NCBI GenBank assembly: GCA_014529385.2
Contig: CM043943.1
Span: forward strand, 97,742,355-97,794,354
From: Adiantum capillus-veneris
Taxonomy: Eukaryota > Streptophyta > Polypodiopsida > Polypodiales > Pteridaceae
DNA length: 52,000 bases
Direction: 5' to 3'
Each line of letters begins with the position of its first letter. The stretch's first letter is position 1. Below the pieces are notes generated by a model. That model was not told where the DNA came from, ran no database searches, and saw only the letters and a list, made by a program, of their open reading frames with translations. The position numbers were made by a program, and so were the translations under genes. Positions 30,855-43,508 of the stretch are shown here, piece after piece.

Positions 30855-33800
30855 TCAGAGAAACCCCTCCCCAGAGGTCTATGCACAAAATATACAATTT
30901 ACGCTTTTAAACAATTTCAATATACATCAGAGTTGCGGAAGCGTTTTCATAGGGCAGGAGTTCTCAGTGTCCGACCAAGCATGGAGTTTAGGCCATGAGC
31001 CGGACTGCATCCAGAGGTACCTAGCGATTAGTGCTACCCCTGAATGGGTGTTATGAATGAAAGCATACTCAAGAAAAAATATAACATTGTGGAGGGTGAA
31101 TATATGTGTACACCGCGTTGCGGGAAGAGAGAGAGAGAAAATATAGTGGAGGGTGAAATAGAGTGCACAAAGACATGAGAAGATGACAACAAAGAATCCT
31201 TAAATGCTCATCTAAATGGAGCATGCAGCCATGTATTAATGCAATGACAAAATATCGGTATACCATCACATCAAAAAAAATTAGGACAAAATAACTAGCA
31301 GAGCACCAGACCTTGTGTAGGGATCGACTAGTCCACCTATCCACTTCCGCTCTACTAAAGACATAGATAATTTCACTTCGTCGGGAGCGAGCCAGAACAC
31401 CTCCATCCTACCTGAGCCAGACATAGGTGAGTCCACTTCGCCTCCCTCCATGAACCCGAGCTCTTAAAGGATCCCAAATACCAGCAGGTGGTAGGGTATC
31501 AACATCAACCATATCAATTTAGGCGCCCCACGTCTTCGATGCCCCAACACCGGGTTTTTAGGCAAAGCCAAGGCAAGATCCCGGACGCGTTAGCCATGTA
31601 GGTCATTCAACCTCTGACGCACTAACCGTGTAGATGAGCCTAACAAAAAGAAGAAGACCTAGGCAACACCCTCGATCCAGCAAAGCCCCAGGTCAACGAC
31701 CCTTTAGTCTAAGGCTAAGCGATGTAGGTGATCCTAGTTTTGTAGCGACGTTGCCATGAGAAACATAACATATAAGTCCAATCACAATAGCACTTTCTAG
31801 ATGCACAAACAATCCTTTTCCAAACAGTTAGATTGTACAGGGTCTCTACCCTTACACGTCTACCATAAACCATCTTGATCACTTCATGATCTAATCCAAA
31901 AAGCCATAAACCATAATCCAATCACATCACACGGGTGAGCTCTCCACCCTACTTGGGTGAGGCACGACTAATCCTGCATAAGCACTTTAGAACATAACAT
32001 GGCTACGAAAATTTCGGCAGCATAACCCCATCCAAAAAAAAACCATAAGCCACACCGGCTTCCACCATAAAATATCAACCATAATCCATGAGCGAATTTC
32101 AGCCCTTAACCATAAATCATAATCACACTGAACCAACTCCCACACTTGGAGTTTGACATATCCCCTGCAATCGATCGAGTCTACACACATGTGACCCTTA
32201 AGATGTGATTCTTTCATGCATAAAAAGAGTCCGACCAACGACTAATCATGATTAAAAAATCCAACTTTTGACAACATCCAACCATGCAAAGTTGATGCAT
32301 CACATCTGCATTTCACCACTCTAGCACATAGAGCTAGTTTTAACCTAGAAAGATGAAAAGCAATCATAACCCTTCATATGAGGCATCCACATCAATCCAT
32401 GAGTTCCCATACATCATATGATAACATTCCAACACCATAAACATGATGAAAAACCACTCCGACCTTTAGGTCAACCATAAACCATAACTTCACACATGTG
32501 CAAAAACAACTTTCTGATATTTTTGGGAGCATACAAAATATGTAAATGAAAGTGTTTGACCTCAACACAATGCATCAAGTTCAGACTATCACTCCATCAC
32601 GTCACTTTGACCATATGATACTCACACAACAAATGGTAACCCCAAAAGAAAGTCACTTTATTCATATCTGCCTATGCGGTTCGGAATGTTTAACCCTATA
32701 CTCTCATGTAAGTTTAGGGCCATCTAATGATTGAAATCAAATCACCAAAATAAACCATAAAACATATATAACGTCTCGGTTAACTCACGATGTCATATGG
32801 TATCCCCCTTTGATAGTACTCCTACGCGTGTAGGTAAAACTGATAATAGAGTGATTAATAACTCGCATTTCCGAAGTGATAACTGAGACCTAAATTCATT
32901 TATCATCAAGTTTTATCAAGATTTTCAATTGGTTAAGTGGGTTTGCCCATCCAGTGAATCTATATAGTAGTTCTCCAAGGAGCCTAGAGTCAAAAATTTT
33001 GGTTTAGTGGGTAGCAATCTGTTTTTTGACCATATCTCTTAGCTCATACGTGTTTTTCACATGACAAATAAGAGAGAAAATGTTCTAAAGGATGTGTTTT
33101 ATCTATGGGATAAAGGGTTCGGGTTGATTCATAACAGTTTGTGATTTATGACTAAAACAGTATTCCTACTGCTTATATGACGTGAAACGAAAAGCGCTTC
33201 TTTATGCACATGCGTGACCATAACGCATCATGTGCATAAATAAACGTGTAAAACATGATGAAACAATCATGAGTGAACCTCGTATGTACTTAGTTAATCC
33301 ATACATGTACTCGTATGCGAAAAACAATCACCAAGAGAGGGTGACTACGCAGAAAAACGACATAGATAGAGAGAGATGATGACTATGGAGTTTATGGTTC
33401 GTCACCATGATTTAGAATCGATTAGGGGTTGTTGAAAGGCTTCTTGCTTTGCGGAAAGAGAGCGGTGATGAGAGCTATGTAGAGGTGTCTGCCACGAAAA
33501 CTTCCGGAGAGTGCATACACCGTGAAACGAAAGAGAAGATAATAAGCAAATAGAGAGAATATCCTTCTGCTTCTTCTTCATGAGAGAGAAGAGTTTATGG
33601 AGATGGTGATGAAGAGATTGCACCGCTTCGTATAATAGATAAGTAATTCTGACGTGAAGGCAAGAGAGCTTCTGTGTCTGAGGGTGTTTCTATCTTCCTC
33701 AAGTGAAAGAAGAGAGGTCTTTATATAGGCTCTCAAGGCCAAAAGCACTAGCTAAGAATAGAGTGAGCAAGGAGAGACAAGTTCGCGCACGTTCGTAGCT

Positions 33801-34191
33801 TTTCAAAAAAAAATTTATTTTTTTATTTTATTTTTTGAGAACATGGATTTCGAAGTGCGATTTAGAGATTCTAAGAAGAAGCTTGGCTTCCAAGAAAAGA
33901 GTTATAAACTAAGCTCCTCCTCTCTTTTATTAAAGACTCTTTCTTTCCTAAAAACAAGCCTTTGCTTTTTTGGTGGCCAACTCTCCCCCTTACCATTCAA
34001 TTTCTTACATTAAATTTGACCATCCAAACAGTATCTAATCACCTAATAAAAACCGTAGCCAAACTATGCCATACCTTAACGTCCCGACATAATTATGACT
34101 TTCCAATGCTGTCAATCAAAATTCGACGAAATAGACATTGAAAGTTATTTTTCTTATTTTTAGAAGAGACCCAAAAATTGAAGATCTTACA
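30855..34191 (-). repeat. 3' LTR of element H (about 3.34 kb)
   Basis: Aligns with 48458-51347. It begins TCAGAG where the other begins TGAGAG, so the terminal G appears mutated. It has about 405 bp (31736-32140) and about 95 bp (near 32375-32470) that the right LTR lacks. TATATAA lies on the minus strand at 33721-33727. Confidence 0.92.
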
Positions 34192-34205
34192 TCTTCCCAC
34201 ACTTG
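34192..34205 (-). other. polypurine tract of element H
   Basis: The minus strand reads CAAGTGTGGGAAGA next to the 3' LTR, a fair purine tract with two T interruptions. Confidence 0.75.
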
Positions 34206-34222
34206 AAAAATTCGAGGTGTCC

Positions 34223-34435
34223 TCACCTCAACATGAAGTCTGGATAATTTAGTCTCATTACATCATCACGTTCCCAAGTGGCATCTTCTTGAGGATACGC
34301 TGACCATTTAACAAGGTGTTCAATAATGGTTGATTACGTAGAGGCTTGATTCTGCTCTGAAGTATTTCTTCGAGGTATACTTCAAAAGTTTCGTCGGTGG
34401 ATGTAGATAATAGAGAATCATCAAGAATGTGTTGT
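34223..34435 (-). pseudogene. element H chromodomain, fused after truncated integrase
   Basis: Minus frames read TFEVYLEEILQSRIKPLRNQ and, after a one-base shift, IIEHLVKWSAYPQEDATWE, ending in a stop at 34225-34223. LVKW(S)xYPxEDATWE is the diagnostic chromodomain core that lets chromovirus integrases recognise marked chromatin. It lies only about 100 nt after the integrase zinc finger, so the DDE catalytic core has been lost by deletion. Confidence 0.85.
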
Positions 34436-35344
34436 GCATTCCCACTTCATTTGTGGAGCATCAATAGGTTGAATATTACCGGGATATCGAATTCGTTCAG
34501 CTTTAATATGTTGACATGTTAAACATCTTGTAACATAGTTTAACACATCGTGCTTTAGTCCTGGCCAAAAGAAACTCTTTATTACAGTAGAGTAAGTCTT
34601 AATGTATCCTAAATGTCCTGCTATAGGTATATCATGAGCTTCTTGTAATATTTGAAGTTTGATTTCAGCTTGATTTGGAATACAAAGACGATTACCAAAA
34701 TGAAGGTCATCACTTTCAACATGCAAGCCGTTGATTTTCCTTTCTTGCTTCTCTGTGCGATTATTTAGGTTTTTCAAGTATTGGATTCTTAAGTAATACG
34801 GGTCATTAGTCATACCTTCTCGAATAAGGTCAATTAGAGAAGTAGTAGAGGTTGTGACAGCCGCTACTGTACTCTTCCTGCTCAAGGCATCGGCCACCAG
34901 ATTTTCCTTCCCAGGTTTATACTCGATTCCAAAATCATACTCGCATAACAACTCCATCCACCTTCTCTGTCGCATATTAAGGTCAGGTTGGGTGTAGATC
35001 CACTTCAGGCTTCTATGGTCGGTATGTAGTTCAAATCTCCTTCCAAGAAGATAATGTCTCCATACTTTAAGAGCATGCACAATGGCCAATAACTCCAAGT
35101 CATGTGTAGGATAATTCAACTCATGTATACATAACTTACGAGATTCATAAGCTACTAGTTTTTCTTCTTGAGACAGAACGCCTTTAATTGCTTGTCCACT
35201 TGCATCAGTGAGAACAGTGAATGCCTTTGAGAAGTCTGGAAGTTGTAGTATTGGAGCATTCACCAAAGCTTCTTTGAGTTTCTTAAAACTAGCTTGAGAA
35301 TGTTCAATGGATTTCTTAATCGTATTAGTCAATGGAGTAAACAT
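34421..35344 (-). pseudogene. element H RNase H and integrase zinc finger
   Basis: The RNase H residues are all in place: D in VLTDASGQ, E in YPTHDLELLAI, D in LHTDHRSLKW, and D in VADALSRK. The integrase HHCC finger follows: GHLGYIKTYSTV ... YVTRCLTCQHIK. The frame ends at about KWECTTHS, just where the integrase core should begin. The missing core means no integration activity from this copy. A short duplication of 'gtattagtcaatggag' near 35320-35390 marks the frameshift that separates it from the RT frame. Confidence 0.9.
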
Positions 35345-36501
35345 TTTTTATTTCTCAAGCGTATTAGTCAATGGAGATGCAATCTTAGCGTAACCTTGAA
35401 TAAATGTGTGATACCATCCTGTCAAACCAAGAAAGCCACGTACTTCTCGTAATGATTTCGGTGTAGGCCAAGCTTTGACAACTTTGATCTTACTTGAGTT
35501 AGTAGAAACACCATCTTTGGATAGAGTAAATCCCAAATATTCCACCTTGTCAGTGAAGAAGGTGCATTTGTTACGCTTGGCATAAAGTTGATTTTGACGG
35601 AGAATTTCAAGTACTCGCCACACATGTTGTAAACCAGGATAGAATCAAAGAAGACAAGAACAAAATCATCAAGATGTTCTTGAAACACGTCGGTCATAAG
35701 ACGATTAAAAGTTGCAGGAGCGTTAGTAAGTCCAAAAGGCATAACTGTAAACTCATAATGTCCAAAACGAGTATTAGATCCGGTCTTTGGTATGTCCTCC
35801 TCCTTGATTTGAATTTGGTAATACCCTAAACTAAGATCAATCTTTCTGAAGATAGAAGATCCATGTAGTCGATCAAGCAATTTGTCAATCCTTGGTATTG
35901 CATACTTATTCTTGATTGTTACCTGGTTCAATCCACGATAGTCAATACAAAGACGTAAAGTACCATCCTTCTTCCTATTAAAGAGAACATGTGTACTCCA
36001 TGGAGAAACACTAGGTCGAATGAAGCCTTGCTCAAGAAGTTGTGTTAATTGCTCCTTGAGTTCCGCAGGTTCGGGTACTGACATCTTGTAAGCTCCTAGA
36101 GTAAGCTCTATTGCATGATCAACATCACGCTTGGGTGATAGATGAGAAAATTCTTTGGGATATACATCATCAAACTCTGTTATCCATTCGAGTTCAGGTG
36201 AATCTATCTTCTTCTCTTTAGGATTAAGCTTTACTGCGCAAATCCTCTCATTCTTCCTATGACTCTTCATAAGTTTGGTAAAGTTCACTAGTTTGAGCTT
36301 AGGCTTTCCCCATTTCCCAGTAACTATGACTCTAGCGTTCTCATCATTCTCAAAATTCAATGAAGCGTCTTTACAATGTATGTGAGCATCATTGGCTTTA
36401 AGCCAATCCATTCCTAGGATTCCATCGTAAATTTCGATGGGTAAGACTCTGAAGTTTGCAGAAGTATTATGACCATTCAAAGAAAAATTCAAATTATCCA
36501 A
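35345..36501 (-). pseudogene. element H reverse transcriptase
   Basis: The frame starts in the end of the protease ([19 protein letters not shown]). It continues through the RT fingers ([20 protein letters not shown]), [12 protein letters not shown] and [16 protein letters not shown]. The catalytic box reads FFDSILVYN instead of FFDDILVYS, so the second aspartate is gone. A frameshift near 35623 is followed by the thumb ([34 protein letters not shown]). The lost aspartate and the frameshift both disable it. Confidence 0.9.
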
Positions 36502-36700
36502 CCACTGAAGTAGAAGATCTAACCTTCCTACCCGTAGCTAATTCTATTGTAAGGTTTGTATCAGGGTGTTCAGTCAGAATAAGGTTTCTGATGCACTTAG
36601 GAGATATGAAAGAATGTGTACTTCTTGAATCAACCAATAGGGTAAAATGGTTACCTTGATACTCCACTGGGGTTTGAATAACTAAAAATTGTTTATTCAC
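36494..36700 (-). pseudogene. element H aspartic protease N-terminal part
   Basis: The active-site loop reads TLLVDSRSTHSFI, where the family has D-S-G: glycine is replaced by arginine. The rest of the retropepsin fold continues in the next frame with the GMDWL flap-side motif. Probably inactive. Confidence 0.85.
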
Positions 36701-36714
36701 TCCTTGATGTTTAA

Positions 36715-37833
36715 TTACAGCATGAACATATGCGTTTGCCTGATTCCCTTCACCTCTAGTCCCTTGATCTCTGTTAGCTTGAGGTCTTCCCTGAGGTCTT
36801 TGATTTCCTCCTCTTCCTGGACGAAGTTGAAGATTAACATTCCCATTGTTGTTATTGTTGATAAGCGGTCGGTTACAAACAAAAGGCGGATTGCCTGGTC
36901 TAAAATTCCCCTAGTTTTGAGGCAGTCTCTGGTTTTGGTTAAAGTTCTGCTGATTGAAGTTCCTCTGAACTGCCAATGGTTTGGGTCTAAAGTTTCCATA
37001 ATTCCAATTCAGATTGAAATTTCTATGTTCATAATTGTCCACCAATCCTGTGAAGCTTGAGTTGTTAAAGGGACAATCCCTGGATTGATGACCAGGATCA
37101 AAACAAGTGTAGCATAAATGATCCTGTCTAGCTTTCATACATGATAAGTTCTTTCTTCTTTGCTGTGAAACTCCAGATCTTTGTTCCTTCTCTGGACGAG
37201 GTATGTCTTTTGATTTCACAAACAGAAACAGGTTTTGGTTTCCTCTTTCCGGTAGGAGATAACTCTATTTCAATTGGTTTTCTTGCATCAAGGACATTTG
37301 CAAAATTGGCAAGGCGAAGACTTTGGAGTCTAGTCTTCATAGGATCGAGCTACCTTAACCTCTTGAGTCATCCCTGCTGGAGCATACTTGACAAGGGTTA
37401 AGAAATGCTGGTAGTATGATTTTAGATCTCTGGTCCCTTGAGTACAATCAAGAAAGTCATTCATATGGTCTCAATGATAAACTTTGTTTTGATAGTTCTT
37501 CTTAAATTGGGTCTTAAGATAATCCTAAGTTGCAGCATTAGGATCAACATTGTCCTCTGTTCAATGTTCTCTCCACCAACGCTCAGCTATTTTCTCTAGT
37601 TTGAACTTAGCGATGATAGACTTGTTCACTACCGATGAGTGAGCCAAATCAAAGTAGTCATCCATGCGCTCAATCCAATCTTCAAGAATCTTGCCTACAT
37701 ATTTGCCTTCCCCGCTAAAATTGCCAGGTTGAGACTTGCGAAGCATAGCATCGATGTCTCTATCGATGATTGTGTGTTGAGGAACAATAGGCGTATTTGC
37801 GTTAGTAACATCCGCATTTCCTCTAGGAGGCAT
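36715..37833 (-). pseudogene. element H gag with CCHC knuckle
   Basis: Starts at the ATG at 37833 (MPPRGNADVTNANTPIVP). The capsid segment FSGEGKYVGKILEDWIERMD and KLEKIAERWWREH follow. After frame changes, 37340-37128 is a basic linker. The zinc knuckle CYTCFDPGHQSRDC (C-X2-C-X4-H-X4-C) is at about 37090, followed by an asparagine/glutamine-rich tail (NFNQQNFNQNQRLPQN). This is the RNA-binding coat protein of the element. At least three frame breaks. Confidence 0.85.
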
Positions 37834-38142
37834 GGCAACTTACTGCACCATATCAACCAAGGTCATACTTAGCAAAATATTCTATTCCACTCGAAGTCCT
37901 CAAATCAAATAGAATAGACATTTAAGATAAGATGACAAGCAATTAGGAGAAAGAATAATGAATAAATCAATCGAATTTTGATATCAAAAAACTTTGGGTT
38001 TTCAAAAGTCTACAAGGTATTTCGGAAGTTTCTAATAAATCCTAGTGGCTCTAACATAATGTACTTGGTAATATCCATTGTGACATCCTTCCACCAATGG
38101 AGCATAGTTGTCCCATTCCTTCAGTAAGTCTGATGGCTGACT
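37834..38142. other. spacer upstream of gag in element H
   Basis: No recognised motif. AT-rich with many short stops in all frames. Confidence 0.5.
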
Positions 38143-39355
38143 TCAACAGTCCTTTACAACCTTTGGCTGGAACATCTCTTCATTGGCGTTTGAGTCATAC
38201 CAATCTTGAGTAAGAGATTTTTTTGTTACAGGTACCCCCATTTCAGTGTGGATAATCGCCTTCCAATACCCGAAGTAGTCATTAAAGAAAGCAGATTCCT
38301 TTTGGAAACACATCCGATGTGTCCCATCCAACTGGGTTGTGAACATTTGCACAATCTACAAGGCATTGAGGTCTGCTGTAGGCATTGTATAAAATCTTTA
38401 CATTGCGAGGGTTGTAGATAAGTGACTTTCCAAATAAGTCAAAGAATAACTTCCAAGGTACTGGACTATAGGAATTTTGGTCATTGTTCTCGCATTGTCG
38501 TCCCCATATATTAAACATAACAATGCTGAAACATCCCGTAGCCATTACCAAGGGTAATATGTTTCTAGGTATCCGCGTTTCCTTTGTTGGTCTTAATGTA
38601 AGCTCATATGAAATTTATATACAATATTTGGTTTGTGACAACAATTTTCTTTCCCAACTTAGAATATATCCACTTGATACACCCAACAGGCGAAGGTTTA
38701 TGTTGAGGTGGTCTAAACTCTGGATTCCCTGTAGCATAGTGATACCAAGCTTTGAAGGTATTTGGTACAATGAAATCCATAGACATCAACCTTTTCCTTT
38801 CTTCCCAGTTATGCGTGGTAGTGACAAGTCTTTGTACTTCCACTCCAGTTTGGAAATGCTCTTCCACCATAAGGCGAGAGAGTATATTTGCCCATATCCC
38901 TGAAGGTAAGATGTCAATCATCTACACACGCACCCCATCACTTATGTCAGTTAGAAGGATGAAAACCAATATTCAAATTCAAGTATTATATCCTCAAAAT
39001 AATATGTGTTATATAAAAACCAAAAAAAAAAGAAAATTGTAGAAGATCAAGAGGATATATAGTGTTTCTTGGGAGATACATAAATACAAAAGGGTCCAAT
39101 GAACCAATTCTTGGTTCCTACAACTGAGGTTCTACCCCTATATTTGTTCACATCTCGGGTGTCAAAGTTTGGCACTTCAACTTGTGCACTAAAAGTCGTA
39201 TCTTTCTCTTTATACCATTCTTCCCCCCGTGACACATCCTTGCGTGGTAATCCATTAAAACAGTTTACATGGGCATGTCGTTCATTTACATCATTTCTGT
39301 AGAAATATCTACTCGAGTTCATAGCTATTGGCTATGCTCGAGCAAAGTCACTAAT
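38143..39355 (-). pseudogene. element H unidentified pre-gag coding region, distal part
   Basis: Three broken minus-strand blocks: 39322-39047 (KDVSRGEEWYKEKDTTFSAQ, VVGTKNWFIGPFCIYVSPKK), 38921-38604 (DILPSGIWANILSRLMVEEH, MDFIVPNTFKAWYHYATGNP), and 38551-38143 (LIYNPRNVKILYNAYSRPQC, KKSLTQDWYDSNANEEMF). I do not recognise the family. It is rich in W, Y and F, with no signal peptide or membrane segment. It lies between the PBS and gag of element H, split from its other part by element I. The motif YNPxNVxIxxxxYxxPxC also occurs in the other part (47787-48367), so the protein contains a duplicated domain. Confidence 0.6.
39351..39355. repeat. target site duplication of element I, left copy
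   Basis: ctaat, identical to 47787-47791. Confidence 0.92.
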
Positions 39356-39913
39356 TGTGTGTGTCTATCGCATGTGTCAATGCAAGGGACTTGCCGATAC
39401 ACTGTGTGCAAGCCACAAATGGCTCCAAGCACGCAACAGCCTAAAGATGGCGATGGTGTGCCACTCACTGCTCTACACTTGCTGTCATGGAGGATTCCTT
39501 GCCACGAAGAAGAAGGAGCTGCTGCTACGCCACGCTCAACCGCTTCACCGCCGTCGTGCCATCGTCGCAATCCTCGATCGTACTCTCTCTCTCTCTCTCA
39601 CGCATACACACACACACACACAAGGAGATGAAGAAGAAGAAGATGGAGATGGAGCAAGAGCATTCTTCAATTGCACAAATGAGAGAATGAATGAATTTTA
39701 GGTTTAGGTGACTTTTATATGAGCTCGCCCCATTCACAATTGGGTGCCCATACTTAGACAACTAACCCCTTGAATGTTCTAGTTAGAGTGCACCTCTCAT
39801 CGGCAATCACTCTTACCCTTTTCCTATTGGACCGACAAGCCTGGTATCTGACTCTACCAAATAAATATTATGATGTCCGTCTTAGGTGATAGGAATGTGC
39901 GTGAGGGTTAACA
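39356..39913 (-). repeat. 3' LTR of element I (558 bp)
   Basis: Starts TGTGTGTG, ends GGTTAACA. Contains (CT)n and (CA)n tracts at about 39586-39622 and TATAAAAG on the minus strand at 39712-39719. Confidence 0.93.
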
Positions 39914-39930
39914 TGTCCCCCTTCCTTATG
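39914..39930 (-). other. polypurine tract of element I
   Basis: The minus strand reads CATAAGGAAGGGGGACA, directly against the LTR. Confidence 0.85.
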
Positions 39931-41544
39931 TAGATTGCATCCTCAAAAGCTATTGAGTTGAAGATCGTTCGTCGAGGTGGAAGAGCATTTGAGATGAATG
40001 TCCTTAGCCTTCTTCAGTCACTGCAAAATCAAACAACATTGGCACAGTAATTGCATTCTCATATACAATTAAAAAGCATATGCAATTGTAGGCAGACAAT
40101 TTGATTGGTAACAGAATTTTAAACCATTTATCAGCAATAAACATTAAGTTGCAATATAATCAAACGCATAAACAGTTGTAAAGGTAAAAAATTACACAAG
40201 TCTGGGGTCGCTAATTTAACGGTCGAAAGGCACTAAAGATCGACTATTAATACCATGGGCAAGCTTCTCAATTTTCTCTGGTCAGTTAAGTTTTTTAAAT
40301 GCAAGAGCCAAGTATTTCATGTCCGATGGCTAACTAGAGGCTGTACCTAGAAGACCTTGTAGTTAAGCTACGATAAAAGGAATTGCTCATGAAATCATTG
40401 CCTGACTTATTTCCTTGTCTTTGACCCCCCCAAAGTCTTTTCACATTGTTTCAATTTTGATGTGTGTGTTTATTTTGTATGCCTTGGGTTTTTTTCTTTC
40501 AAGGAAAAGCTCCCACACTGGGAACCTCTAGGGCTCTAGTACCATAGGTAATACATGTGAGTGAAGTACCAAATCAAGCTGAGATTTCTCCTCCAGCTTA
40601 AGATTTTACATTGTGGCACTTTGATTATTTTTTAATTTTGTAATTTTGGGGGGTCATATAACACTGTTACCATCCCCAGGCTCATCACATTAGTAAGCTC
40701 CCTTTATCATACTTCAGCTAAAGGTCAATAGGGAGTAAGCCCACTAGAAAGCCCTAGTACATTGCACACAATACTGCCTAAATCGGATTAAGAACCTAAG
40801 TAACCATTGATTATTAGGAAGGCATTCCCCATAGTATTAAGAGAAGATTTGTAACGCCTAGCTTGGTCAAACTAGCTTAGCCGGGCTGCTTGATTTTTAG
40901 ACCTTTGACAAAAAATTTACATTGAATTTAATGTTTGATACTAAGCAAATGCGTTGAATATTATACTACCAATTACAATTAAAGCAGACAAACATAGATG
41001 CAAAAACGATAAGGGGCAATGCTAATGGACAAGAAACACCTATTTGTGTTGATGATCGCGCTCGATTTGAAGAGTGAACGAGAGAAAGATCCCATGAAGG
41101 TCCAAATACTAACAACAGCAATACGTTCCTGTATACACAAGGAAACACAAAGAATACCTCTAGGAGGCACATCAGTGGGAAGAAAGAACTTTGCTAATCA
41201 CTAAACTCTAAAACAGAAACACTCCTATCGTACTAATCTTACCTACGCTCCATCACTTGAGTGATGAGGATCAAAGGTGTTTGATGACATAGGTTTCTGT
41301 TTTAGTGTACCGGATGTGAATGTGTAGGTCTGGTCAATGTTTTGACTTTTATTGTGCATAATCACTTGCTAATTGCTCTTGCTCTTTACTTTTCCTCTTT
41401 TTTGTGAGTATAAGGCTTTATATATACATTCCCTAAGATTGGGAGATTGAGTGGTCAGGGAGGAAGGTTGAGAGGGGAGTGAGTGAATGATGGTGACTGT
41501 CAGCAAACACTCCAACTTTCCATGGGTAGATCATACCGTTTGCA
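39931..41544. other. 3' noncoding part of element I
   Basis: Where a full element would have RT, RNase H and integrase, only short frames are found on both strands. No remnant of a D-D box or HHCC finger is visible. Confidence 0.65.
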
Positions 41545-42062
41545 ATGTCCTCGTCACCCTTTGAAACCAATTGTCCAGTTGGTACTAGGTGAGGATTTTT
41601 GCCAATAGTTTTCTATTACCTTGGGTGCCTCGTCGAGTTGCAAAGGTGGTAAGGTACTCTCCCAGGATCGAATTTGAAGTGGTTCATCAGATGATTCTTG
41701 AACATTGGGAGGTATTGATTCCTTTGTAGCTTCATGGAGGTCCACTATTGTAGGTGGAGACTGTGGAGAAGATTTTACCTCTATGGATGCATTACATGAG
41801 GAGCTAGAAGCTTCATGGGACTCCCCGCTTCCTGAGCTAGGTGGAACAAATTGTTCTTTCTTCGGTACCCAAACTAGCTCTAGAGCGGGTGTGTAGCATT
41901 CTGTGTTTTTTTCTTTCCATGATCGTTAATTTGTTTTGGAGCTACATAATTGGGCTCACATGGGTCTTGATAGTAGCCTTGGGCTTCCGATAGTCATTTA
42001 GGAATCCACTGCCACGTTTCCTTACATTTTTTGGGGTGACTGGGACGTTTCTTACAAGGCTT
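41545..42062 (-). pseudogene. element I, region after protease
   Basis: Broken minus-strand coding, for example 41745-41554 (MDLHEATKESIPPNVQESSD, LPPLQLDEAPKVI), proline- and acid-rich. It may be a linker that once led to RT. No known domain. Confidence 0.4.
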
Positions 42063-43502
42063 CTATTTTTTAGCACTAGCTATGGTCGCTAAAGAAGCTT
42101 TAGGGACCCACTTGTATGTTTTCTTTGTTATATTAGGATGGGTCTTGTAAGAATCTATATGCATTGCTTCTAGCATATTTAAGGGTACGAGTGGTGGCGT
42201 TTCATCCCCCTCAGGTGTTACCCAGGTTGTCCCCTTGTTTCCCCAAGTGTCTATGGTTGCTGCTTGGTGGACCCAATCCACATTGTCTAACTCAGTCATC
42301 CCAGGTGTAGTACATCCATATAAGGATAATCTTCCCAGCATCAATGTCCGCTTTACACATGTAACAATACTACAATGGGGCCGATTGAACTGTGGTGTCA
42401 GATCTATGATCAATTATAAACCTGTTTCCTATAGGATGTGCTCGACCAATTACAATATCCACTCGAGTGACAGAATCTTGGAACTGCAAGTAGACATGGT
42501 TTTTAGAACAGTCATGCACCATTTTTGCTTCCCTCATGAAAGGACGTCCTAAGATAATCTCAGATGCCATAGTGTGCTTGGAGAAATCCATAACAATGAA
42601 GGCAAATCTTATTTTATGTCCAAAGGCCTTCATCTCAAGATCTTCTAGCATCCCAATAGGTTTAACAATAGACCCATTGGCCATCTTCACTACTATGGTT
42701 GTGGTTGCAAGGTGAGGTCTTCCCATAGTTTCCCGGTTATTTTTAGTCACAATGCTAGCCCCAGTGCCACCATCAAGGATTCCCTTCACAGTTAATCCCT
42801 TAGTAGTGATTGGTATGGTCGCATTGGATTCATCACCCTCAAAGTATTGTCCCAACTTGTTAACAGGTATTTCTATAACAAGGCTCTCATCTAGGTTGGG
42901 TTGTGGATATGAGTGTTCCTCCTCTATTGGCATCTCCCAGCTCCATCCATCTGTGAAAATTGTGGTGGCCCAAACTTTAGTTCTCCATTGAGGAAAGCTC
43001 GAGGAGCTGAGACTAGCTCAGGGTATTTATATAGTTTGGACATGATGGTTGTTCTAATTTCTGAATCTATCAATTTGGCAATGTTTAACGGCACCTTTTG
43101 GGCTTCAGTCCCTTGACGTGGGGAAGATGGGATCTCCATTTCTTCTATAGGATCAGGTAGTCCCTCTATAAACATTCTTTCCATCAAGAAGTGCGTACGC
43201 CCACTTTCCCATGACTTTAATTCACTTTCTTCTTGGATGAAACTAGGTATGGCTAAGGGTCTATGGACTTGGTGATCTTGTTGTTGCATAGGGAACATTG
43301 TGCCTGTAATCTGGACCTGCCTAGGTGCTCGTTCTAGATCCGTTTGGGTATCTTCTTCCAAACTCCTTAATTGCTTGACTTGCTCAATCTCCTCTGTAGG
43401 GTTTGGATAAGTTCCTATCTTCTTCTTGGATCTTGGCCACCATTGTGTCTCATGAAGATCTTCCTTGTTGGTTTCTATCTTAGTGGTTGTTTTGGTCTCC
43501 AT
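42063..43502 (-). pseudogene. element I aspartic protease
   Basis: The frame 43502-42924 carries a basic start and a linker. The frame 42933-42370 holds the retropepsin: VKGILDGGTGASIV at the active-site position, then IILGRPFMREAKMVHD, the conserved ILGRPF strand. The active site reads D-G-G where most retropepsins have D-T/S-G; the first aspartate is kept. Protease would cut the gag polyprotein. Frames shift near 42930 and 42400, so the copy is damaged, but less so than the other elements in this window. Confidence 0.82.
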
Positions 43503-43508
43503 GGTTTC

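Noticed and set aside
42370-42933. A host aspartic protease gene
   Set aside because: The domain is preceded by gag with zinc knuckles and enclosed by LTRs, so it belongs to element I.
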